Positions 55,334-64,000 of a DNA stretch of 64,000 nucleotides are shown one piece after another; position 1 is the stretch's first letter, and the number at the start of each line of letters is the position of its first letter. The DNA is from Gigaspora rosea (taxonomy: Eukaryota; Glomeromycota; Glomeromycetes; Diversisporales; Gigasporaceae), in NCBI GenBank assembly GCA_003550325.1, contig QKWP01000412.1, forward strand, positions 251,406-315,405, given 5' to 3'. Position numbers and translations under genes: made by a program. The notes beneath the pieces are model-generated. The model saw only the letters and a program-made list of their open reading frames with translations, was not told where the DNA came from and ran no database searches.

Positions 55334-57600
55334 TACATAATTAGTTTTTTTATTCTAAATGCATTTTTAGGTCTGGATAAGGGTGCGGATGACTATTTAG
55401 TAAAACCATTTTCTTCTCGAGAATTAGTTGCCCGTATTCGTGCTAATATTGAGCTCTCGCTCCTTCGTCGTAAAATGTTCTTTCATCGATATAAGCAAGA
55501 AGATACAAAACAATTATTGTTTTCAATAACGAATATGATTACTGGTATTTCCAAATTAGATCTAAATAAAGTATTACTATATGTTGCTAGAGAAATATAT
55601 CGTAGATTACCATGTGAAAGAATTTCTATTATTCCAAATGAACAATCTAATAATAATAAAATTGTTGTTCCAGAAGGAAAAGATTCAGAATATTTAACAC
55701 CAGTAATTAATCCATTCTCAGAAATCAACGATAATAATGGAAATAATTCACAAATATTTACCATGTTAAAAGACAAAAGTTCAGGCATTGGTATTTCTTT
55801 AGATATATATTGTGATGATGTTCGTAAAAATGTTTCTGAATTGTCTGTAGAAGTAAATTTAGATAATGGAAATTGGGGGTGGATAAAATCACATAGATCT
55901 CCAAATTCTATTTGGTCTGATTCTGAAATAGAGTTTTTACAACAAATATCTAATCAAATAAGTATGGCTGTTACATATGCAAGATTGTTAAAAGAGAATA
56001 TAGAAAAAGAAATTCAGATAAAAGCTATTGAAATTGCAAATAACGCAAAAAGCCAAATATTAGCAAATACTTCTCATGGTATATTATTATCATTACGTTT
56101 ATTACTAAAACTTCTATCTTGCTAATTAATTCTATCTCATTTTAGAATTACGAACACCACTAGGTGCGATAGTAGGCATTACTTCTTCTTTTGAGAGTAA
56201 TAACTTGAATAATGGTCAAAGAGACATGCTTAATATTATATCAAATACCTCTGATATCGTATTATCTATAGTAAATGATATACTTAATGTTGCAAAATTA
56301 GAAACGAAAAAAATCAATCTAATAAATAGAACATTTGATTTATTAGAATTATTTGAGAACACAATTGATATATTTGGAAAAAAAGCTGGGACTAAAAAGA
56401 TTGAACTAATTTTAAATTGCGAGGCAGACATGTTACCAAAATATGTTAAAAGTGATCCTGAAAGGTAAATTTAACTAATGTATTTTAATAAAGTGTAAAA
56501 ACTAGTAACTATTGCTTACCTTATCTCATTAAATATTAAAATAGGTTGAAACAAGTTTTATCTCGTTTATTATCAAATTCGTAACTATTTTTTTGTTTTT
56601 TTTTTTTTTGTCATATGAATTCTTCAATATGTTTTTAGAAAAATTATATGATCGTGAACTATATAGTAGTAGGATTTTAAGACCTATTACATAATAATTC
56701 AATTTTAATTTTTTAGAATTAAATATACTAATGAAGGTGAAATCGTACTAACAATTTCAATGCAACAACGAGAATTTATTGATGAAACTGAAGAAAATTC
56801 AACTTACAGTCAAATGGTCAAAAAAGAAATTTTGTTTTTTGAATTATATGATACTGGCATTAGGTGAGCTAATTATGATTATATATGCTTTATATTTTTG
56901 TATATGCAGTCATATAAATAATTTGTCTAATAATATTAGCATAGATATACAACGTGCTTGGGAAAGTTTCTCACAAGGTGACATGTCAATAACCAAGGAG
57001 CAATATGATGCAGGACTTGGCCTCTCAATTTGTAAAAATCTAATAGAAATTAATGGTGGTGAAATTAAGGCAGAAAGTCAAGTGGGAAAAGGAAATAAAT
57101 GTTTGTTTACGTGGAATGTTGAACTATTATTATCCATGATACATTTAGAAAGAGTATCTCATTTTAATGAGCAAATAAGCTATGCATTACCCTATGCTAT
57201 AAGAAAAAAACGAATACTAATTCTTCATTCAGTCGAAAGTGTGAGAAACTCATTATTGAAATATCTTAAAAAGGTTGAAAAAGTTGATGCATTTGATACC
57301 TTTGACAAAGGTATTAGAGCAGCAAAAACATATAAAGAATTATATCAATGCACTTATGATATAGTATTTATCAGCCTTTATGAAAATAACAAAGAAGAGG
57401 TTATAAATGCCGTATCAAAGTTAAAAGGATTGGAAATTAATAGTAATAATTTAACAATAATATTTATAGTATTTTCAAGTGATGAAGGAATTAAATTAGC
57501 AGAAGAATTTATTGAAAAAGTTTTAGGAATAACTTTCGTTATTTATGCACCAATTACTTGGAATAAGATAATTAATCATTTTAAACATATAGAAATATAA
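53765..57600 (+). CDS. Hybrid histidine kinase, second copy of core 1 plus GAF, kinase core 2 and receiver-like C terminus
   Basis: The first 896 bases equal 51479-52374. The two exons for most of receiver 1 are missing; a repeat block follows, then the exon from 55371. From there the frame gives the receiver's 'DDYLVKPFSSRELVARI', a GAF domain, then kinase core 2 with 'TSHELRTPLGAIVG' (split by an intron after 56078), N-box-like 'LLSNSIKYT', G box 'DTGI' and 'GLGLSICKNL'. Exons: 55371-56078, 56146-56464, 56545-56580, 56717-56863, about 56940-57600. The last ~150 residues have a receiver-like layout, but the acidic pair is replaced by 'ILHSVES' and the phospho-Asp position by Ser ('IVFISL'), so it is probably a pseudo-receiver. 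Core 2 keeps its His and ATP-site boxes. Taken with the left part, this is one gene with two kinase cores; as assembled it is not continuous. Confidence 0.75.
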
Positions 57601-58164
57601 GTCTTCTATGACTATAGAAGTTTTCTTTGAAAATGTTTGCCTAATTTAATACAAAAATTTTTAGAGCATAAGTTTTACATTGGTAATGCTAAAACCCTAA
57701 ATTATTTAAACCAGTTGGCCCAAATTATGTGCATGATATTTTTTAAATAAAAAAAGAAAAGAATTAATAATATAGATGATATAAATACCATGATATGATT
57801 AATAAAATTATTAAAAATATTATTTTACTTAAAATTTTATTAATTGATTATAATTTCTTGCACTAAATAAGTTTGTGAAGCATTAAAAAATACATTGAAT
57901 TGGCATATTTTATCTTTCCTAAAAATTTGAAAGAAGGATGCTTGGTTTTGGAAATTTTTATCAAAAATTCAAAATTAAGCATCTTTGCCTCAAATTTTAA
58001 AATAAATAAAATATACCAAAATGATATATGTTTTGGTGCTAAGCAAGTTTACTTAGAACAAAAGTTAAAATCATTTATTCATATTAATCTTGGATTTTTT
58101 AAAAAAAAAAAATTTGTATAAGTCTACTATATATAACACCTGAAATTTTGGTATGTGAACTATA
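57601..58164. other. Spacer after the kinase gene
   Basis: AT-rich, with a 74-codon frame at 57900-58121 that lacks an ATG start and any recognisable feature. Confidence 0.4.
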
Positions 58165-58366
58165 TACAGTCAACTCTCTCTAATTCGAACTGCCAGGACT
58201 GCTTTTTTTTACTATCATATGTAAAAATTTGAAAAAGTTCAGTTTTCAAAAAGTTATCCGAACTTTATAATAAAATTTGCAAATGTTCTAGGAGATTTTG
58301 TTCAGTTTAGAGAGAATTTAATAGTATTCAGTTTAGAGAGGTTTGGATTAGAGAGAGGCGACTGTA
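58165..58366. mobile_element. Tc1/mariner-like MITE, ~200 bp
   Basis: The left end 'tacagtcaactctctctaat' matches the inverse of the right end 'ttagagagaggcgactgta'. The ends abut TA dinucleotides. Internal 'cagtttagagagaatt' units repeat the terminal motif. Non-coding. Confidence 0.75.
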
Positions 58367-58909
58367 TAACTTACTCAGTTAGTAAACAATATATATTTAT
58401 ATATAAAATTTGCCGATATAAGGGTAGGGTAAATATAGATTATTTTTTATAGTAATCATATTGTAATCATATAAAATCAAATGATCAACCAATCAGAATT
58501 GTAAACAATATAGATTCATCCAATCAGAATTAATAATTTTTGTGTAATCTAAGGAAATTTGGGATCATCTAAGTTTTTTTTTACCAATATATGAAGGTAG
58601 ATTTTTTTAAATAATAGGATTTAAAATTTTACTATAACAAATAAAAAGCTTCAAATTATATGGCACAAAATTTTAGAGAATATTGGCTATAATTCTAAAA
58701 AGTTTTATTAGAAGCTTGTGTTTGCTTTCTATATAAAATTTTGCTGTACTACATAAATCATATAAAAATTGATCTATGTTCATTCTACCCTTAAATTATT
58801 ATTATACTTGTATTTTATACCTAGTATACAAATAGCAATTGTTTTTATAATAATATTAAAAAATAATTTTTTAAAAAAAAAATTAAAACTAAATAAATAG
58901 TTTGATAAA

Positions 58910-59089
58910 TATTATAGAACAGGGTGAAACCTAAGTTGCGAAATAGTGAAATCCACTTTGTAGATCGGGTTAGGGTAAAATCTGCGCTTTATTATGTTTT
59001 TTATTATATAAAAGCAGATTTCACTCTCATGTAATGATCATAGCAGGTTTTACTATTTCACAACTTAGGTTTTACCTTGTTATAATATT
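58910..59089. mobile_element. Foldback MITE, ~180 bp
   Basis: 'aggtgaaacctaagttgcga'-type left arm (seen as 'cagggtgaaacctaagttgc') pairs with the inverse of 'caacttaggttttaccttgt'; the arms continue through 'aaatagtgaaa'. A 'gggttagggtaaaatc' telomere-like piece lies at the centre. Confidence 0.72.
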
Positions 59090-59259
59090 ATTAAAAGCTA
59101 CTTAAATATATATATTTTTGTTGCAATTAAAATTTTGAAAAGTTTTACGATATAAAATAATTGATTTTTTAGATTGTGTGCAATATACTATTAAAGTTCA
59201 TTTAAAAGAAATAGCTAAAGCCAGGTGCAATTATGTTTTTTATTATTTAATTAAAATTA

Positions 59260-59445
59260 AGGTAAAGGTTAGTTAGGAGTTAGGTTTAGGCTTACCTTAT
59301 AAGTGAAATTGTCTTACTGACATTTTTTATTAATGCTTCTAGACAGGTTTAGACACTCGTTTTTTTATTTTTTTAGCGTTTTTCACTTTTTTCGTTTTTG
59401 TCTCGTCGGGTTGATCCGTAAAGATCAAATATTACGTGATTGGCT
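59260..59445 (+). repeat. GGTTAG-headed interspersed repeat next to the BTB gene (copy D)
   Basis: The order 'ttaggagttaggtttaggct', 'gtgaaattgtcttactgaca', 'ttttttattaatgcttctag', 'gtcgggttgatccgtaaaga' parallels 6410-6560. It ends about 130 bp before the start codon and may contribute promoter sequence. Confidence 0.5.
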
Positions 59446-59574
59446 TTCTATCATGTGAATGCACCTTGCAGATGAGAAAATTGTTTTCATCAACCAATCA
59501 GGTGGTACTTAAATAAATACACGCCTATTGTTGTTTATTTTGAATTACATTCTTACTCTCAACACAACAAAAAA

Positions 59575-60264
59575 ATGTCGGCAAAAAAAAGAGCAAGAAC
59601 AGACACTTTAGATAATCAAGAAAACAAAATTACTTTCGAACTTAAAGATGCATCAAATCGCCCTTTTAAATTTTATATTCCTCTCAATAAGATAATGGAA
59701 AAACCAGATACGATGCTTGCAAGAATGTTTGATCCAGCAAACAAAGAAATGCTTACTCCTGTTATTGTAGATGGACAACCTGTTTATCAACTTAACGATA
59801 ATAATCCGTTCGTGTTCGTAAAGATCATTAATTATTATCAGACCAACAAGCCGCCTAAATATGAACAGAATGATCTCTATGATGAACAAGAATTCGACAA
59901 AGAACTCGATTACTTTAACGTACCCAAGTACACGCGTCAAGTCGAAATCAATGAATTCATCGCAAACAATCTCAAATCTATGATTGACAAGCTCATATCA
60001 AAAATAGATAATAATTTCCGGTTACTCAAGACTGATTTTGTTTATAATTTTAATGAAAACAAGAATAGACATGGTGTGAAGGAATTTAGTAATGATGGAT
60101 ATGGGTACGAATTGATTAAACATTTTAAAGAAAATATTAAGAATGCTGTGAAAAAAAGCTTTCCTGAAAGCAATGTAAACATAGAACATGCCACTTCGCC
60201 AAGTCCAATGTATATGATTAAAATATCAAATAGTATAAACAAAAAAACATTTTACAATATTTGA
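59575..60264 (+). CDS. BTB/POZ (KCTD/T1-type) domain protein
   Basis: A single-exon gene of 229 residues. After a basic start (KKRAR, 4-8) the region from about residue 20 to 115 has the potassium-channel tetramerisation (T1) type BTB pattern: 'TMLARMFDP', then 'VDGQPVYQLNDNNPFVFVKI', 'INYYQTNKPP', and 'FDKELDYFNVP'. KCTD-type BTB proteins oligomerise and often recruit CUL3 ubiquitin ligase; no membrane pore segment is present, so this is not a channel. The remaining ~110 residues are polar and of unknown function. Start context AACAAAAAAATG fits the genome. The substrate or partner cannot be told from sequence. Confidence 0.78.
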   Translation: MSAKKRARTDTLDNQENKITFELKDASNRPFKFYIPLNKIMEKPDTMLARMFDPANKEMLTPVIVDGQPVYQLNDNNPFVFVKIINYYQTNKPPKYEQNDLYDEQEFDKELDYFNVPKYTRQVEINEFIANNLKSMIDKLISKIDNNFRLLKTDFVYNFNENKNRHGVKEFSNDGYGYELIKHFKENIKNAVKKSFPESNVNIEHATSPSPMYMIKISNSINKKTFYNI

Positions 60265-60836
60265 CTGACGAGTATAAATGAATGTAAAATTGTGATTCAG
60301 AGTAATAAAAAATCTTTCGTGATCTTATTCAATTTTAAAATTCTCATGTAAGAATTTTGGTACTGATCACGTGGGGGCGAAGTTTTTATGGCGATACTGG
60401 GTTACATCGGTATAATAGCGAGAAAAATTCAAGTTTAAATTGTGTGCCCTTTGTGCAATCATAAAATTTATATGCACACTTACTACGTATCAAATAAAAG
60501 ATATATTATAAAATTAATAATAAGATGAACATTAAAATTTATTTTTGTGCTAACTGGTATAAGACAAGTAGCTAATTATTTTTGTTACCAAATGGAAGGA
60601 AGCAATGGTACGTAGCAACTTTACTACGAAATTATGAAACTAACATAATTTGTCATGAAATATTTCGTTTACTTGTCTTAATATTATCCTCAAGACGTCA
60701 CCGATTATGATTGAGTATAAGCCTCGTCCGGTTTACGATTTTTGCAAATATTTATTTTTTTTTAATCAGTTAATGTTAATTAATAAATAAATGCGTATAA
60801 TTTTTATGCTTATCTCAAATATAATATAAATAATAT
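60265..60836. other. Spacer
   Basis: No coding or repeat features were recognised. Confidence 0.4.
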
Positions 60837-60848
60837 GTGATAATATAT

Positions 60849-61217
60849 GAAATGATATCCTTGAAAAAACTTTATTGTAAAATGCCAATCTTTGTCGTAA
60901 CCGTAGTATCAACTGTATTCTTCATTTCTGCCATTCATACCACTATATACTTCACGTTTACTTATTCTTTATATAAACCAACGGTTAATAACAATGTATA
61001 TTCTGATATTTGGAATTTAACAATTATTCATACAAACGATGTTCACTTACATTATGATCAAATAATGAAGAGTTCACGGACTGTACAGCGAACAGCTCGA
61101 AGAGAATAGGTGTTTTTGTGGAATGCTAGACATAAAACGACGATTGATAGGTTTAAGAAGAGAGAATAAAAATTCATTACTATTAGATGGAGGAGATCAG
61201 TTTCAAGGTATCCATAA
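60849..61217 (+). pseudogene. 5'-nucleotidase (metallophosphatase) N-terminal fragment
   Basis: It begins with a signal-anchor-like segment ('MPIFVVTVVSTVFFISAI') and then shows the metallophosphatase motif I 'LTIIHTNDVHLHYD' and, in another frame, motif II 'LLLDGGDQFQG'. Both belong to the UshA/CD73 family of extracellular 5'-nucleotidases, which release nucleosides from nucleotides. Two frame changes lie between them (about 61062 and 61105). The last piece ends at a possible GT donor at 61208, but I find no following exons before the next gene. It lacks the rest of the catalytic domain and the nucleotide-binding C-terminal domain, so it is a remnant. Confidence 0.65.
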
Positions 61218-62476
61218 CGATAATATAAAATTGAAAAAAAGAAAATATATCTTGATTTTTTTTGACTTAAATGGCTATCACGATCTAATTTTTCTAGCCA
61301 ATCAGATCACTTAATAAATCATAGAGAGAGACGCTTGAGAACAACCTTAGTCGATTAAAAAAAACATCGACCTAGAAATAATTTTTTGACCAGTCAAATC
61401 ATCAAAGTTCAAGCAAGCAATTTATAATAAACTCTGTTTAATTATAAGTTAAAATCCACTTAAGTAGATTTTGAGTCCACAAAATTCTGAAATCTGCCTG
61501 TATATACTTAGAACACGGTCAAATCTATTTTTTATTAAGAGTTGACTAGGCCGAATTTCCAAAAAATCGACCAACTTGCCGGTTAAGTCGACTGAGCAAA
61601 CTAACCTTTAATCGACTTATAACACTTTTATTCATTTTAAAAATTTAATTTAATTTACTATTTAAACTATATATTATATTTAAAATTTTGTTGAACAAAA
61701 AAGTGCATAATAAAAAAAGAAGACAAGAAAATTAAAATTCACATGTTTTTACTTTATTGGTGTATTAAAGTAGATTATTTTGTTTCATACTATTTAACCG
61801 AATATTGATATAATTTGCAAACTTGAGAAACTTAATGAATTTCTCGAATATTTTATTCGCAATTTCACACAAATTTATTTTCTAGACATTTAGTGTGATA
61901 ACTTATTCGATAGTTGAATTAATTTTATAGATAATAATTTATCAATTTTTATATAGTTGCTTTATTATAAAATTTTTTTTGACCTAAGTATAGGTTTTTA
62001 ATAATCACTATATATGATCATTTTTCAACTATATGTTCTGAAGTTTTGCGAATGAAAATCTCTATCTACCAAAAAATAAATAAATTTGTTTTTAACTGTG
62101 CGATTCCTTGTTTATTTATCATTTAAAAGTTCGGTAATTGTCGGGATTGATAAAATAGGCTATTAAATACAGTAATTTTAATATAATTTTGAGGTTCCGG
62201 GTAAATGATTTTTATTATCCCTGTCTAAATATAAATTGATCATCTGACTTATCTCAAACCCTTCTCTAACTCTAATGTATATCATCAAATTTAGCCGGGA
62301 TGGAGTCAAAGACTCCTTTATATAACTACTTAAATTCAATCCGTCACTTTATCTATTTCGTCATAATATCCCTTTCTTCCTTTACCTTAAATTTTATTTA
62401 AATATAATAGAATCAGAGATTTTGTTTTTAACTGTTAATACTACAAATTTAACTACGAATTAATTATAATATAATC
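61218..62476. other. AT-rich spacer
   Basis: 'tcgactta' and 'gtcgact' motifs recur near 61350-61620. No exon of the nucleotidase or other gene was recognised. Confidence 0.4.
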
Positions 62477-63106
62477 ATGCTAGAAATGGTTTCCTATAAA
62501 TTTCTTTACTTTTTGACTTGTTTATTCCCTATTGTATCAGCAGAATTACAATATTCTAATATGTTTAATTATGGAACAAAAGAATATGCCCTCTATTTTA
62601 CAGTCACTGTAATTCTTCTAATGCTTATGACTCCAATGCATACACTATTTAGTGTATCAACCTTTTTTAAAGTAACATTCTTTATTGTCTCAATAATATT
62701 CGTGGAAGTAATTTTTCCACATATATTCTCTTACATGACAGAAGTTTTCAACACAAGAACAATAATTTTACTAAGTATTAGTGGTCTGTTAATAGATTTC
62801 TTAATAATAGGTTTAATTCCCAAAAAAGAAGAATTCTCAAGGACTATAATGGCAATTTTCTTTTTCTTTGGTTTAATATATACATGTGTTTTAATTTATT
62901 TAATTGTAATTGTTTTTAAATTATTTTTCGATTTTGAAATTCATATTCCATTGTTAAGTGTCACTTTAGGAGTAGTAGCAGGTGTAGTAATGATAATAAG
63001 AGCAATAAGTTGTTCAGACTGTCGTCAAAATTTTGCAACAATAATTGTATCTGTATTATTAATTTTAGGTGGAATAGATTATTACATATTCCTTATGTTA
63101 TCTTAA
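62477..63106 (+). CDS. Hypothetical multi-pass membrane protein
   Basis: A single-exon gene of 209 residues. The N terminus ('VSYKFLYFLTCLFPIVSA-E') looks like a cleavable signal peptide; an alternative start is the second Met four codons in. Five to six hydrophobic segments follow (about 37-55, 62-85, 95-113, 122-148, 154-175, 185-207), with short loops such as 'IPKKEEFSRT' and 'SCSDCRQN'. A CxxC pair lies in the last loop. I do not recognise a family, and no transporter or enzyme motif is visible. The open frame, composition and topology support a real gene. Confidence 0.65.
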   Translation: MLEMVSYKFLYFLTCLFPIVSAELQYSNMFNYGTKEYALYFTVTVILLMLMTPMHTLFSVSTFFKVTFFIVSIIFVEVIFPHIFSYMTEVFNTRTIILLSISGLLIDFLIIGLIPKKEEFSRTIMAIFFFFGLIYTCVLIYLIVIVFKLFFDFEIHIPLLSVTLGVVAGVVMIIRAISCSDCRQNFATIIVSVLLILGGIDYYIFLMLS

Positions 63107-63422
63107 AAAAGAAGTCACACTATTTTAGCATTATTTTTTGACAGTTTTATAGTTTATATTATTAGAATTATTATTGAAATAGAATTAGTAAAATTTTAGT
63201 GAACGAAATCAAGAATTATCCTGAGGACTAAAAATTAATCGATGTATAATTTTTTAACATAAAAATGTATTATGAGAAGGCTCATATGTATAATTTAATT
63301 TTCTATCAGTGTAATTTAATCTAATGATTACAAATCAATAACCGAAATCAAAAAGTTTGAAAAGATTATTCTAAAGTCGTTAATTAATACTATGTAATAG
63401 GCGATTGAATGATATGCAACAT

Positions 63423-63530
63423 CCATATGAGTGTTGCCAAGGGAAAAAGGCCGTTCGGACTTTCAAGTATATTAGATTTTGATATACTCGAAAGTCCGAA
63501 CGACCTTTTTCTCTTGGCAGCATTCATATA
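63423..63530. repeat. Near-perfect hairpin, ~50-bp arms
   Basis: 'catatgagtgttgccaaggg', continuing 'aaaaaggccgttcggacttt', is mirrored by 'aaagtccgaacgaccttttt', continuing 'ctcttggcagcattcatat', around an ~8-base loop. The arms are GC-richer than the surroundings. It is probably a young foldback element or an inverted duplication. Confidence 0.82.
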
Positions 63531-64000
63531 ATAGTTCTTTTCAAAATTATGGTGCTTCGAATCTCATTTCCATTATTGTATATTATAAAATTCATTATGA
63601 GTTAATGTTGATCATATTTAACATGAGATGATTGTCGTTGAATACGAATATTAATATGTCATAATGTGATTATCACGGTTATCGCGGTTATCTGAAGGAC
63701 ATAAAAATACTTTTTTTAAAAAACTTTCCTACTCTTATAAGTGACAAATTATGATGGAAGTTTGCCATGCATGTATAAACTATAAATCTTATTGTTTGAA
63801 TTACTGATATCTTACATCAATTATTAATTATTTAAAAGCTGAAGCATGTTTGAATATGTTTGGACAGTCTAAAAAAAGCTTCAGATATACACTACTGTTG
63901 TAGCATACGTTAATCTTGATAAATTTATTGATTACTTAAATTAACTGATACTAAAATATCTTATTGAAAATTTTTATTCGCGCTAGGCATGACATCATCT
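63531..64000. other. AT-rich end of window
   Basis: No gene or defined repeat was recognised. Confidence 0.4.

Noticed and set aside
59653..59940. Minus-strand frame of 95 codons in the BTB gene
   Set aside because: It is the antisense shadow of a well-supported gene.

Overview
The window looks like nuclear DNA of a filamentous fungus with an extremely AT-rich, repeat-rich genome. Genes are broken by short GT-AG introns. The gene families (alternative oxidase, LSM7, Pol I A49, SEM1, ERG26-like dehydrogenase, DUF2015-like protein, Crinkler-type P-loop protein, IFI6/IFI27-like protein, hybrid histidine kinase with two kinase cores) together suggest a Glomeromycotina arbuscular mycorrhizal fungus such as Rhizophagus. 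That assignment is inference from gene families and base composition, not a database match. The sequence is a draft scaffold: single N joins lie at 37405, 43938 and 53764, and a 930-base gap at 45963-46892.

Layout. 1-8.4 kb is gene-poor: degenerate tandem repeats, a MITE, an hAT-like element (3214-4093), a decayed Crinkler-type pseudogene on the minus strand (4.2-5.6 kb) and telomere-like GGGTTA repeat families. 8.4-12.8 kb is a compact housekeeping cluster: RPA49-like (+), SEM1/DSS1 (-) and a YjbQ/UPF0047 protein (+). 12.8-22.7 kb is a repeat desert with two more hAT-like elements that have 8-bp target-site duplications, a poly-A retroposon and a long foldback. 22.7-30.4 kb is the second gene-rich island: alternative oxidase (-), LSM7 (+), and a divergent pair of DUF2015-like (-) and ERG26-like (+) genes. 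30.4-35 kb holds nested transposable elements, including a 1-kb tRNA-derived SINE and a smaller retroposon, both inside the same palindromic element. 35.3 kb carries an intact IFI6/IFI27-like gene. 36-45 kb has fragments: an unknown two-exon gene and two pieces of an FAD monooxygenase. 49.3-57.6 kb is a large hybrid histidine kinase, interrupted at 53764 by an N where about 1.9 kb is repeated. 59.6 kb is a KCTD/T1-type BTB protein, 60.8-61.2 kb a broken 5'-nucleotidase, and 62.5 kb a multi-pass membrane protein.

The genes do not form a single pathway. The housekeeping genes cover Pol I transcription, the proteasome/TREX-2 adaptor, U6/mRNA-decay Sm-like ring, mitochondrial respiration and sterol demethylation. 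The most interesting signalling locus is the histidine kinase: PAS, GAF, kinase core 1, receiver 1, GAF, kinase core 2 and a receiver-like end that has lost its phospho-acceptor motif. As assembled it carries frameshifts and a stop in its first half, so it is either decaying or mis-sequenced. I see no CRISPR array, no bacterial operon and no free-standing tRNA or rRNA gene.
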